Below, one piece after another: positions 28,110-35,551 of a stretch of DNA of 64,000 nt (its first letter is position 1; the number at the start of each line of letters is the position of its first letter). The notes under the pieces are model-generated. The model worked only from the letters and a program-made list of their open reading frames with translations, made no database searches and was not told where the DNA came from. The position numbers and the translations under genes were made by a program. The stretch comes from Winogradskyella aurantia (GTDB taxonomy: Bacteria > Bacteroidota > Bacteroidia > Flavobacteriales > Flavobacteriaceae): NCBI RefSeq assembly GCF_002266855.1, contig NZ_NGJN01000004.1:310001-374000 (forward strand). The letters are read 5' to 3'.

Positions 28110-28771
28110 TGACCTGGTTTAAACGTAAAACTTATCCGAAATTTTGGGAAGACTATGTATCCTGTATCAAAACACCACAAGAACAAGACTTAAAGATGGT
28201 TCGTTTTGTGGTTTTCGATACTGAAACTACAGGTTTAAATATTAAGGAAGATAAAATACTATCTATAGGATGTATTGGTATTCAAGACTTAAAAATTAAA
28301 GTATCCGACCAGTTCGAATGTTATTTGAGACAAGAAAGGTTTAGAACCAATACTGTAAAAATACATGGTTTGTTGAAAGAAGGTTCTCTTGAAAAGATAG
28401 ATGAAAAAGAAGCCATCATTAAATTTTTAGCCTATGTCAAAAACTCTGTTTTAGTGGCGCATCATGCGGCATTTGATGTGGCCATGATAAATGGAGGATT
28501 GAAAAGAATGGGGCTACCAAAACTCAAAAACAAAGTATTAGACACAGGACATTTGTTTCAAAAAACCAAGTTAGATAGCTCAAAATCCCATTTTAGCCTA
28601 GATGAATTGGCAAAACGCTATAATATCCCATTGCATGATAGACATACCGCCTCAGGGGATGCATTTATTACCGCACTATTATTTCTTAAACTTGTATCTA
28701 ATTTAAGTTTACATGAGACTCTTGGATTGAAGGATTTATTGAGAAACATAAGGCGCACAGGCCTTCTTTAA
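28109..28771 (+). CDS. DnaQ-like 3'-5' exonuclease
   Basis: The 220-residue protein carries the DEDDh exonuclease motifs: FDTETTGLNIKEDKILSIG (Exo I, near residues 36-54), VAHHAAFDVAMINGGL (Exo II) and HDRHTASGDAFITALLFLKL (Exo III, with His and Asp). It resembles the epsilon proofreading subunit of DNA polymerase III but is not dnaQ of a replicase operon; its start overlaps the DUF294 gene by one base. This pairing is conserved beside acetate-uptake genes in other phyla, yet its molecular purpose is unknown to me. An LpxR-like gene follows after ten bases. Confidence 0.9.
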   Translation: MTWFKRKTYPKFWEDYVSCIKTPQEQDLKMVRFVVFDTETTGLNIKEDKILSIGCIGIQDLKIKVSDQFECYLRQERFRTNTVKIHGLLKEGSLEKIDEKEAIIKFLAYVKNSVLVAHHAAFDVAMINGGLKRMGLPKLKNKVLDTGHLFQKTKLDSSKSHFSLDELAKRYNIPLHDRHTASGDAFITALLFLKLVSNLSLHETLGLKDLLRNIRRTGLL

Positions 28772-28781
28772 ACAATTATAA

Positions 28782-29759
28782 TTGAAATTAAAAAAGCTCT
28801 ATATAGTAATTCTCGTTGTCTTAAGTACTCAAATACGTTCATATGGACAGAGCGTCGATACATATAAGTACCAACTCGAAGTATCAACAGATAATGACGC
28901 CTTTATCATCTGGGAAAATTTTGACCGCTATTATACCTATGGTGCAGGATTCAAATTCAACTTTAAGGCAAAAAGACTATTGGGATTAGAAAAAGTATTT
29001 CAAAATAAGTCAGCTTATTTCTTTGGTGCTGGTATTAGAAGCGAGGGTTATACTCCAACGAAAGAGGTCTTTACAATTCAAGAATTCTCCGAAGAGGGGT
29101 TTAATTTTGAAAGACCCTTTGCGGGCCTTTTGTTTGGAACTTTTAACGTCAATTACTTATTTACAAATGCCTTTATAAAAGCAGAATTGTATCTCGGAAT
29201 AATGGGCCCTTCGGCCTATAGTCGAGAAATTCAAGACTGGATTCACGAAAACATTACGGATGACGACTTGATTAATGGATGGGAATTTCAAATCCCTGAT
29301 CAAGCTATTATAAATTTCAACTTTTCAGCTGCTCAAGTAGTCTACTCAAATAATAATTGGTTTGAACTATATGCAGAGGGACAGGCACGGATAGGTAACT
29401 TATATATTGATACCACACCTTTGTTAGGTTTTAGGCTCGGTAAATTTGCGTCCTTAAGCCAATCGAATGCATTTGGCAATGGACTAGTAGCACCATGGAA
29501 AGTCAAAGAGCTCTTTTTAAGAAGCTCCTTTTCAGCAACTGCCTCCTTATTTGATGGAACTGCCCAGGGAAATATTTTTAATAATGACTATGCTTATCGT
29601 ATTGAAGATTTAAGTCATTTTCACACTTCAATGAGCCATGGTATATTTTACTCTGGTTATCGTTTTTCTGCCAGTTTTGATCATATTTTCACCTTCGGTA
29701 AGGTTAATAAACGCGCTAGGCATATTTACGGACGTTTTGTTTTCAATTATAGATTTTAA
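28782..29759 (+). CDS. LpxR family lipid A deacylase-like outer-membrane protein
   Basis: The 325-residue protein starts at TTG and has a signal peptide (LYIVILVVLSTQIRSYGQ). The mature N-terminus has the DUF2219/LpxR signature: STDNDAFIIWENFDRYYTYGAGF, with the catalytic-type Asn/Asp region and the D(K/R)YYT motif, followed by LYLGIMGPSA and a GWEFQIPDQ segment. LpxR removes the 3'-acyloxyacyl chain of lipid A in the outer membrane, which would modulate LPS. It is ten bases downstream of the exonuclease and probably shares its transcript; the terminator at 29763-29789 follows at once. No ATG start is available nearby, so TTG is likely genuine. Confidence 0.8.
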   Translation: MKLKKLYIVILVVLSTQIRSYGQSVDTYKYQLEVSTDNDAFIIWENFDRYYTYGAGFKFNFKAKRLLGLEKVFQNKSAYFFGAGIRSEGYTPTKEVFTIQEFSEEGFNFERPFAGLLFGTFNVNYLFTNAFIKAELYLGIMGPSAYSREIQDWIHENITDDDLINGWEFQIPDQAIINFNFSAAQVVYSNNNWFELYAEGQARIGNLYIDTTPLLGFRLGKFASLSQSNAFGNGLVAPWKVKELFLRSSFSATASLFDGTAQGNIFNNDYAYRIEDLSHFHTSMSHGIFYSGYRFSASFDHIFTFGKVNKRARHIYGRFVFNYRF

Positions 29760-29762
29760 AAG

Positions 29763-29789
29763 AAAACACACCCATTAAAGGTGTGTTTT
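29763..29789 (+). terminator. Intrinsic terminator after the lpxR-like gene
   Basis: AAAACACACC (29763-29772) pairs with GGTGTGTTTT (29780-29789) over a seven-base loop, followed by further T residues on the plus strand. It begins four bases after the lpxR-like stop and can act weakly on the minus strand for aceA. Confidence 0.8.
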
Positions 29790-29871
29790 TTACAAACTAA
29801 ACTAATATATAATTATAAAATTTATGAATTTTAACTACGATAGTGTTACTTCATATATTTCGGTTCTAGCA

Positions 29872-31500
29872 TTATGCTACTACGCTTAACGGACTTACAT
29901 CTTTGGGTTTGGATTTCAATTCAAACTGATTAGATGTGTTTTTGACTCCGCTTGCTTTTAAAGCTCTTTCTCCAGCAAAGAAGGCTTTGTGATCGTCTCC
30001 TAAGTCAGAACCAGCCATTCTTTGGTGTTTTACACACGAAACACCTTTTCTTATCTCTTGACGCTGTACTCCTTCAACATACGCCAACATGCCGTCTTTT
30101 CCAAAATAGCCTTCTGACAAGTCATTCATATGAAGTGCAGTAGTGTGATAGGTTGGCAAGGTAATAAGATGGTGGAAGATACTAGCTTCCTTAGCTCCAT
30201 CTAACTGGAAGGTTCTGATTTTCTCATCAGCACGTAAACTCAATTCAGTGTTATCATATTTCACGTCCATAAGATTGTCTTTATCATAGGCCGACACATC
30301 TTCACCATTTAACACCATCTCTTCATAAGCTTGGTTACGGAAATTTAAGGTCCAATTGAATGAGGGTGAATTGTTGTAAACCAACCTGGCAGTTGGTACT
30401 ACCTCCTTAACCCTGTTAATCATATGGGCTATTTGTTTGAGATTGGGCGTTGGTGTTTCTATCCATAACAAATCTGCACCATGTTGCAAACTTGTAATAC
30501 AATCTAGTACCACCCTGTCGATATTTGAGCCTTCTTTAAATTTATAAAGGCCATTTGGTAAACGTTTTGGTCGCATTAATTTACCATTGCGTTTTAACAA
30601 AACATCATCTTCCTTAGCTTCATTTATTGAGATTTCCTCGGCATCCACAAATGCCAAATATTGAGAAGCCAAATCACCTGATTCCTGACTAACAGGTAAC
30701 TTCTGAGTAAGTCCGGCACCCTCGGAGTCCGTTCTTGCCACTATAATACCATCTTCAACACCTAATTCTAAAAAGGCGTAACGAACTGAGTTGAGTTTAG
30801 CAATAAAATCTTCGTGAGGTACAGTTACCTTACCATCTTGATGTCCGCATTGCTTAGCATCTGACACCTGATTTTCAATTTGAATAGCACATGCCCCTGC
30901 TTGTATCATCTTTTTAGCCAACAAATACGTTGCCTCTTCATTACCGAAACCAGCATCGATATCAGCAATAATAGGTACTATGTGCGTTTGGAAATTATCA
31001 ATTTGGTCTTTTACGTCTTCCCCATTCTCTAAACGTCTAAACAAATCGTTGAGTTCAATAGCATCAGCTTGTCTTAAGAAATCATATATTTCTTCTATAA
31101 GGGCAGGTACAGCCGTTTTTTCATGCATGGATTGGTCTGGTAAGGGTCCAAATTCCGAACGCAATGCTGCAACCATCCAACCAGAAAGGTATAGATAACG
31201 CTTGTTAGTGGTTTTGTGATGCTTTTTTACCGCAATCATTTTTTGCTGAGCCACAAATCCATGCCAGCATCCTAGAGATTGGGTGTAATTTGATGCATCT
31301 GCATCATACTCTGCCATATCCTTGCGCATGATGGCAGCAGTATATTTAGCAATATCTAGTCCTGTTTTGAATTTGTTCTGAAAAGCCATTCTAGCGGCAC
31401 TTTCTGGTTGTATGGCATTCCATGTATTACCATACTTTTTCTTGAGGTCCTTTACAGTTTCCAAAGCCGAGCTGTAGTTGTTTAGTTGTAAATTTTTCAT
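29872..31500 (-). CDS. aceA: Isocitrate lyase (long, ~540-residue class)
   Basis: Cleaves isocitrate to glyoxylate and succinate, the first step of the glyoxylate bypass. The 542-residue length matches the long bacterial class rather than the 434-residue enteric enzyme. The catalytic cysteine lies in AKQCGHQDGK (KKCGH in the enteric form), with Mg-binding IIADIDAGFGN upstream, IVARTDSEGAG, and a NNSPSFNW substrate segment (NCSPSFNW in the canonical enzyme). It lies 68 bases downstream of malate synthase in the same direction, separated by a hairpin. It is probably controlled by the divergently encoded XRE/DUF2083 regulator together with malate synthase. Confidence 0.95.
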   Translation of the reverse strand: MKNLQLNNYSSALETVKDLKKKYGNTWNAIQPESAARMAFQNKFKTGLDIAKYTAAIMRKDMAEYDADASNYTQSLGCWHGFVAQQKMIAVKKHHKTTNKRYLYLSGWMVAALRSEFGPLPDQSMHEKTAVPALIEEIYDFLRQADAIELNDLFRRLENGEDVKDQIDNFQTHIVPIIADIDAGFGNEEATYLLAKKMIQAGACAIQIENQVSDAKQCGHQDGKVTVPHEDFIAKLNSVRYAFLELGVEDGIIVARTDSEGAGLTQKLPVSQESGDLASQYLAFVDAEEISINEAKEDDVLLKRNGKLMRPKRLPNGLYKFKEGSNIDRVVLDCITSLQHGADLLWIETPTPNLKQIAHMINRVKEVVPTARLVYNNSPSFNWTLNFRNQAYEEMVLNGEDVSAYDKDNLMDVKYDNTELSLRADEKIRTFQLDGAKEASIFHHLITLPTYHTTALHMNDLSEGYFGKDGMLAYVEGVQRQEIRKGVSCVKHQRMAGSDLGDDHKAFFAGERALKASGVKNTSNQFELKSKPKDVSPLSVVA

Positions 31501-31532
31501 AATTTTGATTTGTATTATTGATTTAATATTAG

Positions 31533-31561
31533 TCCCGCGATATGTTGCCGCATAAGCGGGA
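31533..31561 (-). other. Intercistronic hairpin between aceB and aceA
   Basis: TCCCGC (31533-31538) pairs with GCGGGA (31556-31561), and an inner TATG/CATA pair (31541-31544 with 31551-31554) extends the stem. On the coding (minus) strand it is not followed by a T-run, so it is more likely a processing or stability element between the two messages than a terminator. Confidence 0.45.
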
Positions 31562-31568
31562 TTATTTT

Positions 31569-33167
31569 TTACAATTGCCTGTAAGCCGATATGGTCAAGA
31601 ATTCTTCAAACTCATCTTGAGTTACTAAACGCTTAAATAATTCAATAGACTGTGGGAATTTGGTAGCTTCAATTTTATCCTCTCCCACTTCGGTAATTAT
31701 CTTTTCAACCTCATCGGAAAATAAGCTATCAAAAAGTACACGGTTAAATTGACGACCATCTTCTAGGAATACCTCATTTTTTAGCCACTGCCAAACTTGG
31801 GTTCTAGAAATCTCAGCGGTAGCAGCATCCTCCATTAAATGGTATAGAGCCACGGCACCGTAGCCTCTTAACCAAGCCTCCATATACAATATACCTACAT
31901 TAATGTTTTTTCTAATACCTGCTTCTGTGATTGTTCCTACGGGCAATTCCACCAAATCTGGCTCTGTTACCTCAACGTCTTCACGCTTCTTAAAAATTTG
32001 ATTTGGCGTAGGCATGTACTTGTCAAATTCTTTCATGGCAACTTCAACTAAAGCTGGATGTGCAACCCAAGTCCCATCGTGCCCATTTTTGGCTTCACGC
32101 TCTTTATCCAATCGCACCTTCTCAAGAGCCTCTGCATTAGCCTTTGGATTGTTTTTTATCGGAATTTGCGCTGCCATACCACCCATGGCATGTATACCTC
32201 GCTTATGGCAAACTTTTATAACCAAATTAGAGTAAGCCGCCATAAATGGTGTGGTCATGGTTACTTGGTCCCTGTTGGGAACAACAAAATCCTTATGATT
32301 TCTGAATTTTTTAATGTACGAGAAAATGTAATCCCAACGTCCACAGTTAAGCCCAACGATATGGTCCTTTAGTTCGTAAATAAATTCGTTTAGTTGAAAA
32401 CTTGCAGTAATCGTCTCTATAAGTAATGTAGCCTTAAACGTTCCTTGCGGTACACCTAAATAAGCCTGGGCAAATTCAAAGACTGTATTCCACCAACGTG
32501 CCTCAAGATAGTGTTCTAGCTTCGGAAGGTAGAAATAAGGCGCAGTCCCTCGTTCTACCAAGACTTTTGTATTGTGAAACACATATAGTCCAAAATCGAA
32601 CAAACTGCCAGACACCTCTTGGCCGTCAATTAAAACATGTCTTTCGTTAAGGTGCAATCCTCTAGGTCTTACCAGAAGCACAGCAGTTTCTTTATTTAAT
32701 TTATAGTGCTTGCCCCTTTTCTTATCAATGAGCTCTATAGTTTTATTATTAGCATCGAGCAAGTTTTGCTGACCTTCAAGAGTATTGGTCCAACTTGGGG
32801 CATTACTATCCTCAAAATCCGCCATAAATGTTTTTGCCCCAGAGTTTAAAGCATTGATTACCATTTTGCGATCAACGGGTCCGGTAATCTCAACGCGTCT
32901 ATCTAACAAATCTTCTGGGATTGCCTCAACTTGCCACTCGCCTTCTCTTATGGCTTTGGTTTCTTCGAGAAATGATGGAAAATTTCCTTGGTCGAAAAAA
33001 GTCTGGTTTGTCTTTCTTTTTTCTAATAATATCAAACGTTGTTCGTCAAATTTCTTGTGAAGCTGTTTAATAAACTCAAGTGCATCCTCAGTTAATATAT
33101 TCGGGTAAAAATTCTCAACCTCATCTGTAAAGGTCAACTGGTCTGGTGTGGCAATAATGTAATCCAT
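31569..33167 (-). CDS. aceB: Malate synthase A
   Basis: Condenses glyoxylate with acetyl-CoA to malate. From ATG 33167 the product is 532 residues, the usual A-isoform size. The family signature KDHIVGLNCGRWDYIFSYIK is present, with ADFEDSNAPSW near residue 120 and the catalytic-aspartate region GILYMEAWLRGYGAVALYHL near 430-450. The frame extends 17 codons further to 33218, but that stretch contains the promoter and operator DNA and lacks family similarity. It is transcribed with aceA and divergently from the XRE/DUF2083 regulator, with a 119-base intergenic region. Confidence 0.95.
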   Translation of the reverse strand: MDYIIATPDQLTFTDEVENFYPNILTEDALEFIKQLHKKFDEQRLILLEKRKTNQTFFDQGNFPSFLEETKAIREGEWQVEAIPEDLLDRRVEITGPVDRKMVINALNSGAKTFMADFEDSNAPSWTNTLEGQQNLLDANNKTIELIDKKRGKHYKLNKETAVLLVRPRGLHLNERHVLIDGQEVSGSLFDFGLYVFHNTKVLVERGTAPYFYLPKLEHYLEARWWNTVFEFAQAYLGVPQGTFKATLLIETITASFQLNEFIYELKDHIVGLNCGRWDYIFSYIKKFRNHKDFVVPNRDQVTMTTPFMAAYSNLVIKVCHKRGIHAMGGMAAQIPIKNNPKANAEALEKVRLDKEREAKNGHDGTWVAHPALVEVAMKEFDKYMPTPNQIFKKREDVEVTEPDLVELPVGTITEAGIRKNINVGILYMEAWLRGYGAVALYHLMEDAATAEISRTQVWQWLKNEVFLEDGRQFNRVLFDSLFSDEVEKIITEVGEDKIEATKFPQSIELFKRLVTQDEFEEFLTISAYRQL

Positions 33168-33187
33168 AATTAATTGATTTATCGATA

Positions 33188-33218
33188 CAATGTTACAATC
33201 AATTTTTGAAAAAAACAA
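33188..33218 (-). promoter_or_regulatory. Candidate aceB promoter
   Basis: On the minus strand TTG (33216-33218) is followed 20 bases later by TAACATTG (33188-33195), close to the Bacteroidota -33/-7 consensus TTG-N(17-23)-TAnnTTTG with one mismatch. The -33 TTG abuts the 14-bp palindrome, so bound regulator would touch RNA polymerase. Confidence 0.4.
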
Positions 33219-33264
33219 GCGAACGTTCGCTATTTTTAATTATTCGCTGTTTACTTTTATTCGC
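33218..33264. promoter_or_regulatory. Palindrome plus 17-bp phased TTCGC repeats (probable operator)
   Basis: AGCGAACGTTCGCT (33218-33231) is a perfect 14-bp palindrome. TTCGC then recurs at 33226, 33243 and 33260, each exactly 17 bp after the last; the last two are part of TTATTCGC repeats (33240-33247 and 33257-33264). The array fills the space between the divergent malate synthase and regulator promoters, so it is the most likely binding site of that XRE-type regulator. Confidence 0.55.
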
Positions 33265-33273
33265 AAATAGTGT

Positions 33274-33281
33274 TATATTTG
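33274..33281 (+). promoter_or_regulatory. -7 element giving a near-leaderless regulator mRNA
   Basis: TATATTTG is a perfect TAnnTTTG match only five bases before the ATG at 33287. Initiation a few bases downstream would place the transcript start at or next to the start codon, so the mRNA may be leaderless. This supports the ATG at 33287 over the upstream in-frame ATG at 33206. Confidence 0.45.
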
Positions 33282-33286
33282 TTACT

Positions 33287-34765
33287 ATGGAACAGGATTA
33301 TATTAAATTAATATTTGGACTAAAACTAAAGCAAATCCGCACTGAACGGGGACTTTCACTATATGGCCTTTCAAAATTATCAGGGCTCTCCAAGTCCTAT
33401 TTGAATGAAATTGAAAAAGGAAAAAAATATCCTAAACCTGATAAGATTGTCTTACTTTCAGAACACTTAGATATTCCATACGATGACTTGGTCTCCTTAA
33501 AGTTAGATAAAAACCTAGCTCCTATCGGAGAAATTTTACAGTCTAAATTATTGAAGGAAATTCCACTAGAGTTATTTGGTATTAAAGAAAACACGCTCAT
33601 CGATCTCATATCTAATGCACCCCAAAAAATTACAGCATTTATAAGTACGATTATTGAAATTGCCAAAAACTATAATTTTAGTAAGGAAAGTTTTTATTTG
33701 GCGTCAGTCCGCTCTTTCCAGGAGGCGAACAACAACTTTTTTGAAGATTTAGAGCAGGCCGTGTTGAGCTGCGCAAAGACCTACCAGATTGACCTTGCTA
33801 AAAAAATAAATACTGAGGAATTAGAGGATATTTTAGTAGAAGAATTCCATTACACAATCAACAACGACGAGTTGGAAGCTCATAGTGAGTTAGATAATTT
33901 GCGTTCAATTTTTATCCCTAAATCCAAAACCCTACTCATTACCAAGAGTATCGATGATGCCCAACGCGCTTTTATTTATGCCAAGGAATTAGGTTATAAC
34001 TATTTAAACATCAAAGACCGTCCGTATACCTTTTCTTGGATTGCCTTTGACCAATTTGATGAAGTGCTTAATAACTTCTATGCCTCATACTTTGCTGGTG
34101 CGCTAATAATACCGAGACAAAGCCTCGTAAGGCAGATAAAGGCACTGTTTGCCAAGAAGAAATTTAAGTCTAAAGATTTTCTGTCGTTACTAGCCTATCA
34201 CAATGCTTCGCCTGAATCTGTATACCAACGATTGACCAACATCCTCCCAAAAGATTTTAATCTTAAAAATTTGTTCTTTTTGAGGTTCTCTCATAAAAAA
34301 GGAACTGCAGACTATATTCTGAACAAGGAATTACACCTGGCCAAACATCAATCACCAAGAGCTAGGGAGAACAACGAACATTATTGCCGCAGATGGGCAT
34401 CCTTAAAAGTATTGGACGCGATGGGAGAATCTGGATCTGAACATGAGTTCGAAATTCAAATTTCAAATTACCCTCAGGAAAGTAAACAATATTTGATATT
34501 GGCCTCAGCCACAGCAGACCCCTTTAAAGCCGATCGATTTAGAAGCATATCCATTGGCATTGAATTAAACTCCCAACTGCGTCGTAAGGTCAATTTCCTA
34601 GAGGATGAAAGCCTAAAAACTGTAGATGTTGGTGTAACTTGTGAACGCTGCTCCATTTTAGATTGTGACGTAAGACAAGCACATCCAACAATCTTAAGAG
34701 CCGAGCAGAAAGAACTTAAAACCGCTAAGGTAGTTTCCGAAGTACAGGAAAAGTACAGTAAATAA
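33287..34765 (+). CDS. XRE family regulator with DUF2083 (ScfR/RamB-like), glyoxylate bypass regulator
   Basis: From ATG 33287 the product is 492 residues, the usual length of the short-chain fatty acyl / RamB-like regulators. It has an N-terminal XRE helix-turn-helix (about 8-62: LKQIRTERGLSLYGLSKLSG, SKSYLNEIEKGKKYP), a middle ImmA/IrrE-like region and a C-terminal DUF2083 domain ending in a cysteine cluster (CERCSILDCDVR). Relatives bind acyl-CoA-linked signals and control glyoxylate, methylcitrate or acetate genes. Divergent placement beside aceB-aceA with an operator between them fits direct control and autoregulation. The 27-codon N-terminal extension to 33206 overlaps the palindrome and is unlikely to be translated. 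Activator or repressor cannot be decided. Confidence 0.88.
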   Translation: MEQDYIKLIFGLKLKQIRTERGLSLYGLSKLSGLSKSYLNEIEKGKKYPKPDKIVLLSEHLDIPYDDLVSLKLDKNLAPIGEILQSKLLKEIPLELFGIKENTLIDLISNAPQKITAFISTIIEIAKNYNFSKESFYLASVRSFQEANNNFFEDLEQAVLSCAKTYQIDLAKKINTEELEDILVEEFHYTINNDELEAHSELDNLRSIFIPKSKTLLITKSIDDAQRAFIYAKELGYNYLNIKDRPYTFSWIAFDQFDEVLNNFYASYFAGALIIPRQSLVRQIKALFAKKKFKSKDFLSLLAYHNASPESVYQRLTNILPKDFNLKNLFFLRFSHKKGTADYILNKELHLAKHQSPRARENNEHYCRRWASLKVLDAMGESGSEHEFEIQISNYPQESKQYLILASATADPFKADRFRSISIGIELNSQLRRKVNFLEDESLKTVDVGVTCERCSILDCDVRQAHPTILRAEQKELKTAKVVSEVQEKYSK

Positions 34766-35422
34766 CTAGAACAAATCCAAAATGTTCTGAATTTGAATAT
34801 CTTTAAAATCTGATATCACCAAATCAGCCATAGCGTAATCCTGACCATGGGAGTGAGGACTTTTAAAACCCACACAAAAGATTTCGGCTGCTTTTGCGGC
34901 AGTTATACCGTTCGTAGAATCTTCAATGACCATACATTCAGATTTTTTAAAACCTGTGTGTTCTGCCGCCTTAATAAAAATTTCAGGATGTGGTTTAGAC
35001 CGTTTTAAATCGGCACCGCTAAATTTACCACTGAAAAATGGATTTAATTCAAATCGCTCAAAAATGCGATTGATGTTAGGCATGGATGCCGATGATGCCA
35101 CAACTAAGGTTAGTCCATTATTGTAATAATCCTTAATCAAATCTAGAACACCGTCCATCAATGCTAAATCGGCATCATTATCAAATAAATATTTAAAGTG
35201 TTGACGCTTAATATTTACAAGATACTCTGGTGTATGCCGTAATTCAAAATGGGCAACCAGGCGCCGACAAATATTTAATGTAGATTGGCCTGTAAAAGAA
35301 TCATAGAGCTCTTCACTAACGTCAATATTTACGTCCTTGAACATATTATTATACGCTTTGAAATGCAATGGTTCCGTATCAACGATAACACCATCCATAT
35401 CAAATAAAACAGCTTTAAGCAT
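34766..35422 (-). CDS. HAD family phosphatase, beta-phosphoglucomutase-like
   Basis: The 218-residue protein has the HAD motifs in order: FDMDGVIVDTEP (nucleophile Asp8 and acid/base Asp10), VVASSAS (motif II), the lysine in LKRSKPHPEIF (motif III) and VIEDSTNGITAAKAA (motif IV). The alpha-helical cap after motif I (LHFKAYNNMF) fits the beta-phosphoglucomutase / phosphoglycolate phosphatase-like subfamily; substrate is not determined. Its stop abuts that of the convergent regulator (34765/34766). Confidence 0.9.
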   Translation of the reverse strand: MLKAVLFDMDGVIVDTEPLHFKAYNNMFKDVNIDVSEELYDSFTGQSTLNICRRLVAHFELRHTPEYLVNIKRQHFKYLFDNDADLALMDGVLDLIKDYYNNGLTLVVASSASMPNINRIFERFELNPFFSGKFSGADLKRSKPHPEIFIKAAEHTGFKKSECMVIEDSTNGITAAKAAEIFCVGFKSPHSHGQDYAMADLVISDFKDIQIQNILDLF

Positions 35423-35483
35423 TGTAATAAATTTTGAGCGAAGATACTAAACCCATTGTACCAAGGCAGAAGATTATTGGCAT

Positions 35484-35532
35484 AAAAAATCCGAATTCCA
35501 AAATGGATCTAAACATTTTTGAAATTCGGATT
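35484..35532 (-). terminator. Intrinsic terminator of the acs operon
   Basis: AATCCGAATT (35488-35497) pairs with AATTCGGATT (35523-35532), and the stem continues past one mismatch through CAAAA/TTTTG. On the minus strand the stem is followed by six T residues (35484-35489). It lies 20 bases after the acs stop. Confidence 0.8.
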
Positions 35533-35551
35533 AGTAAGATAGGTTATGTTG

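Noticed and set aside
32058..32372. Plus-strand 104-codon ORF
   Set aside because: Lies entirely opposite malate synthase; no coding features.
33168..33218. 17-codon N-terminal extension of malate synthase
   Set aside because: Overlaps its own probable promoter and has no family similarity.
33206..33286. 27-codon N-terminal extension of the XRE regulator
   Set aside because: Covers the palindrome and promoter; ATG 33287 fits the family start and the -7 element.
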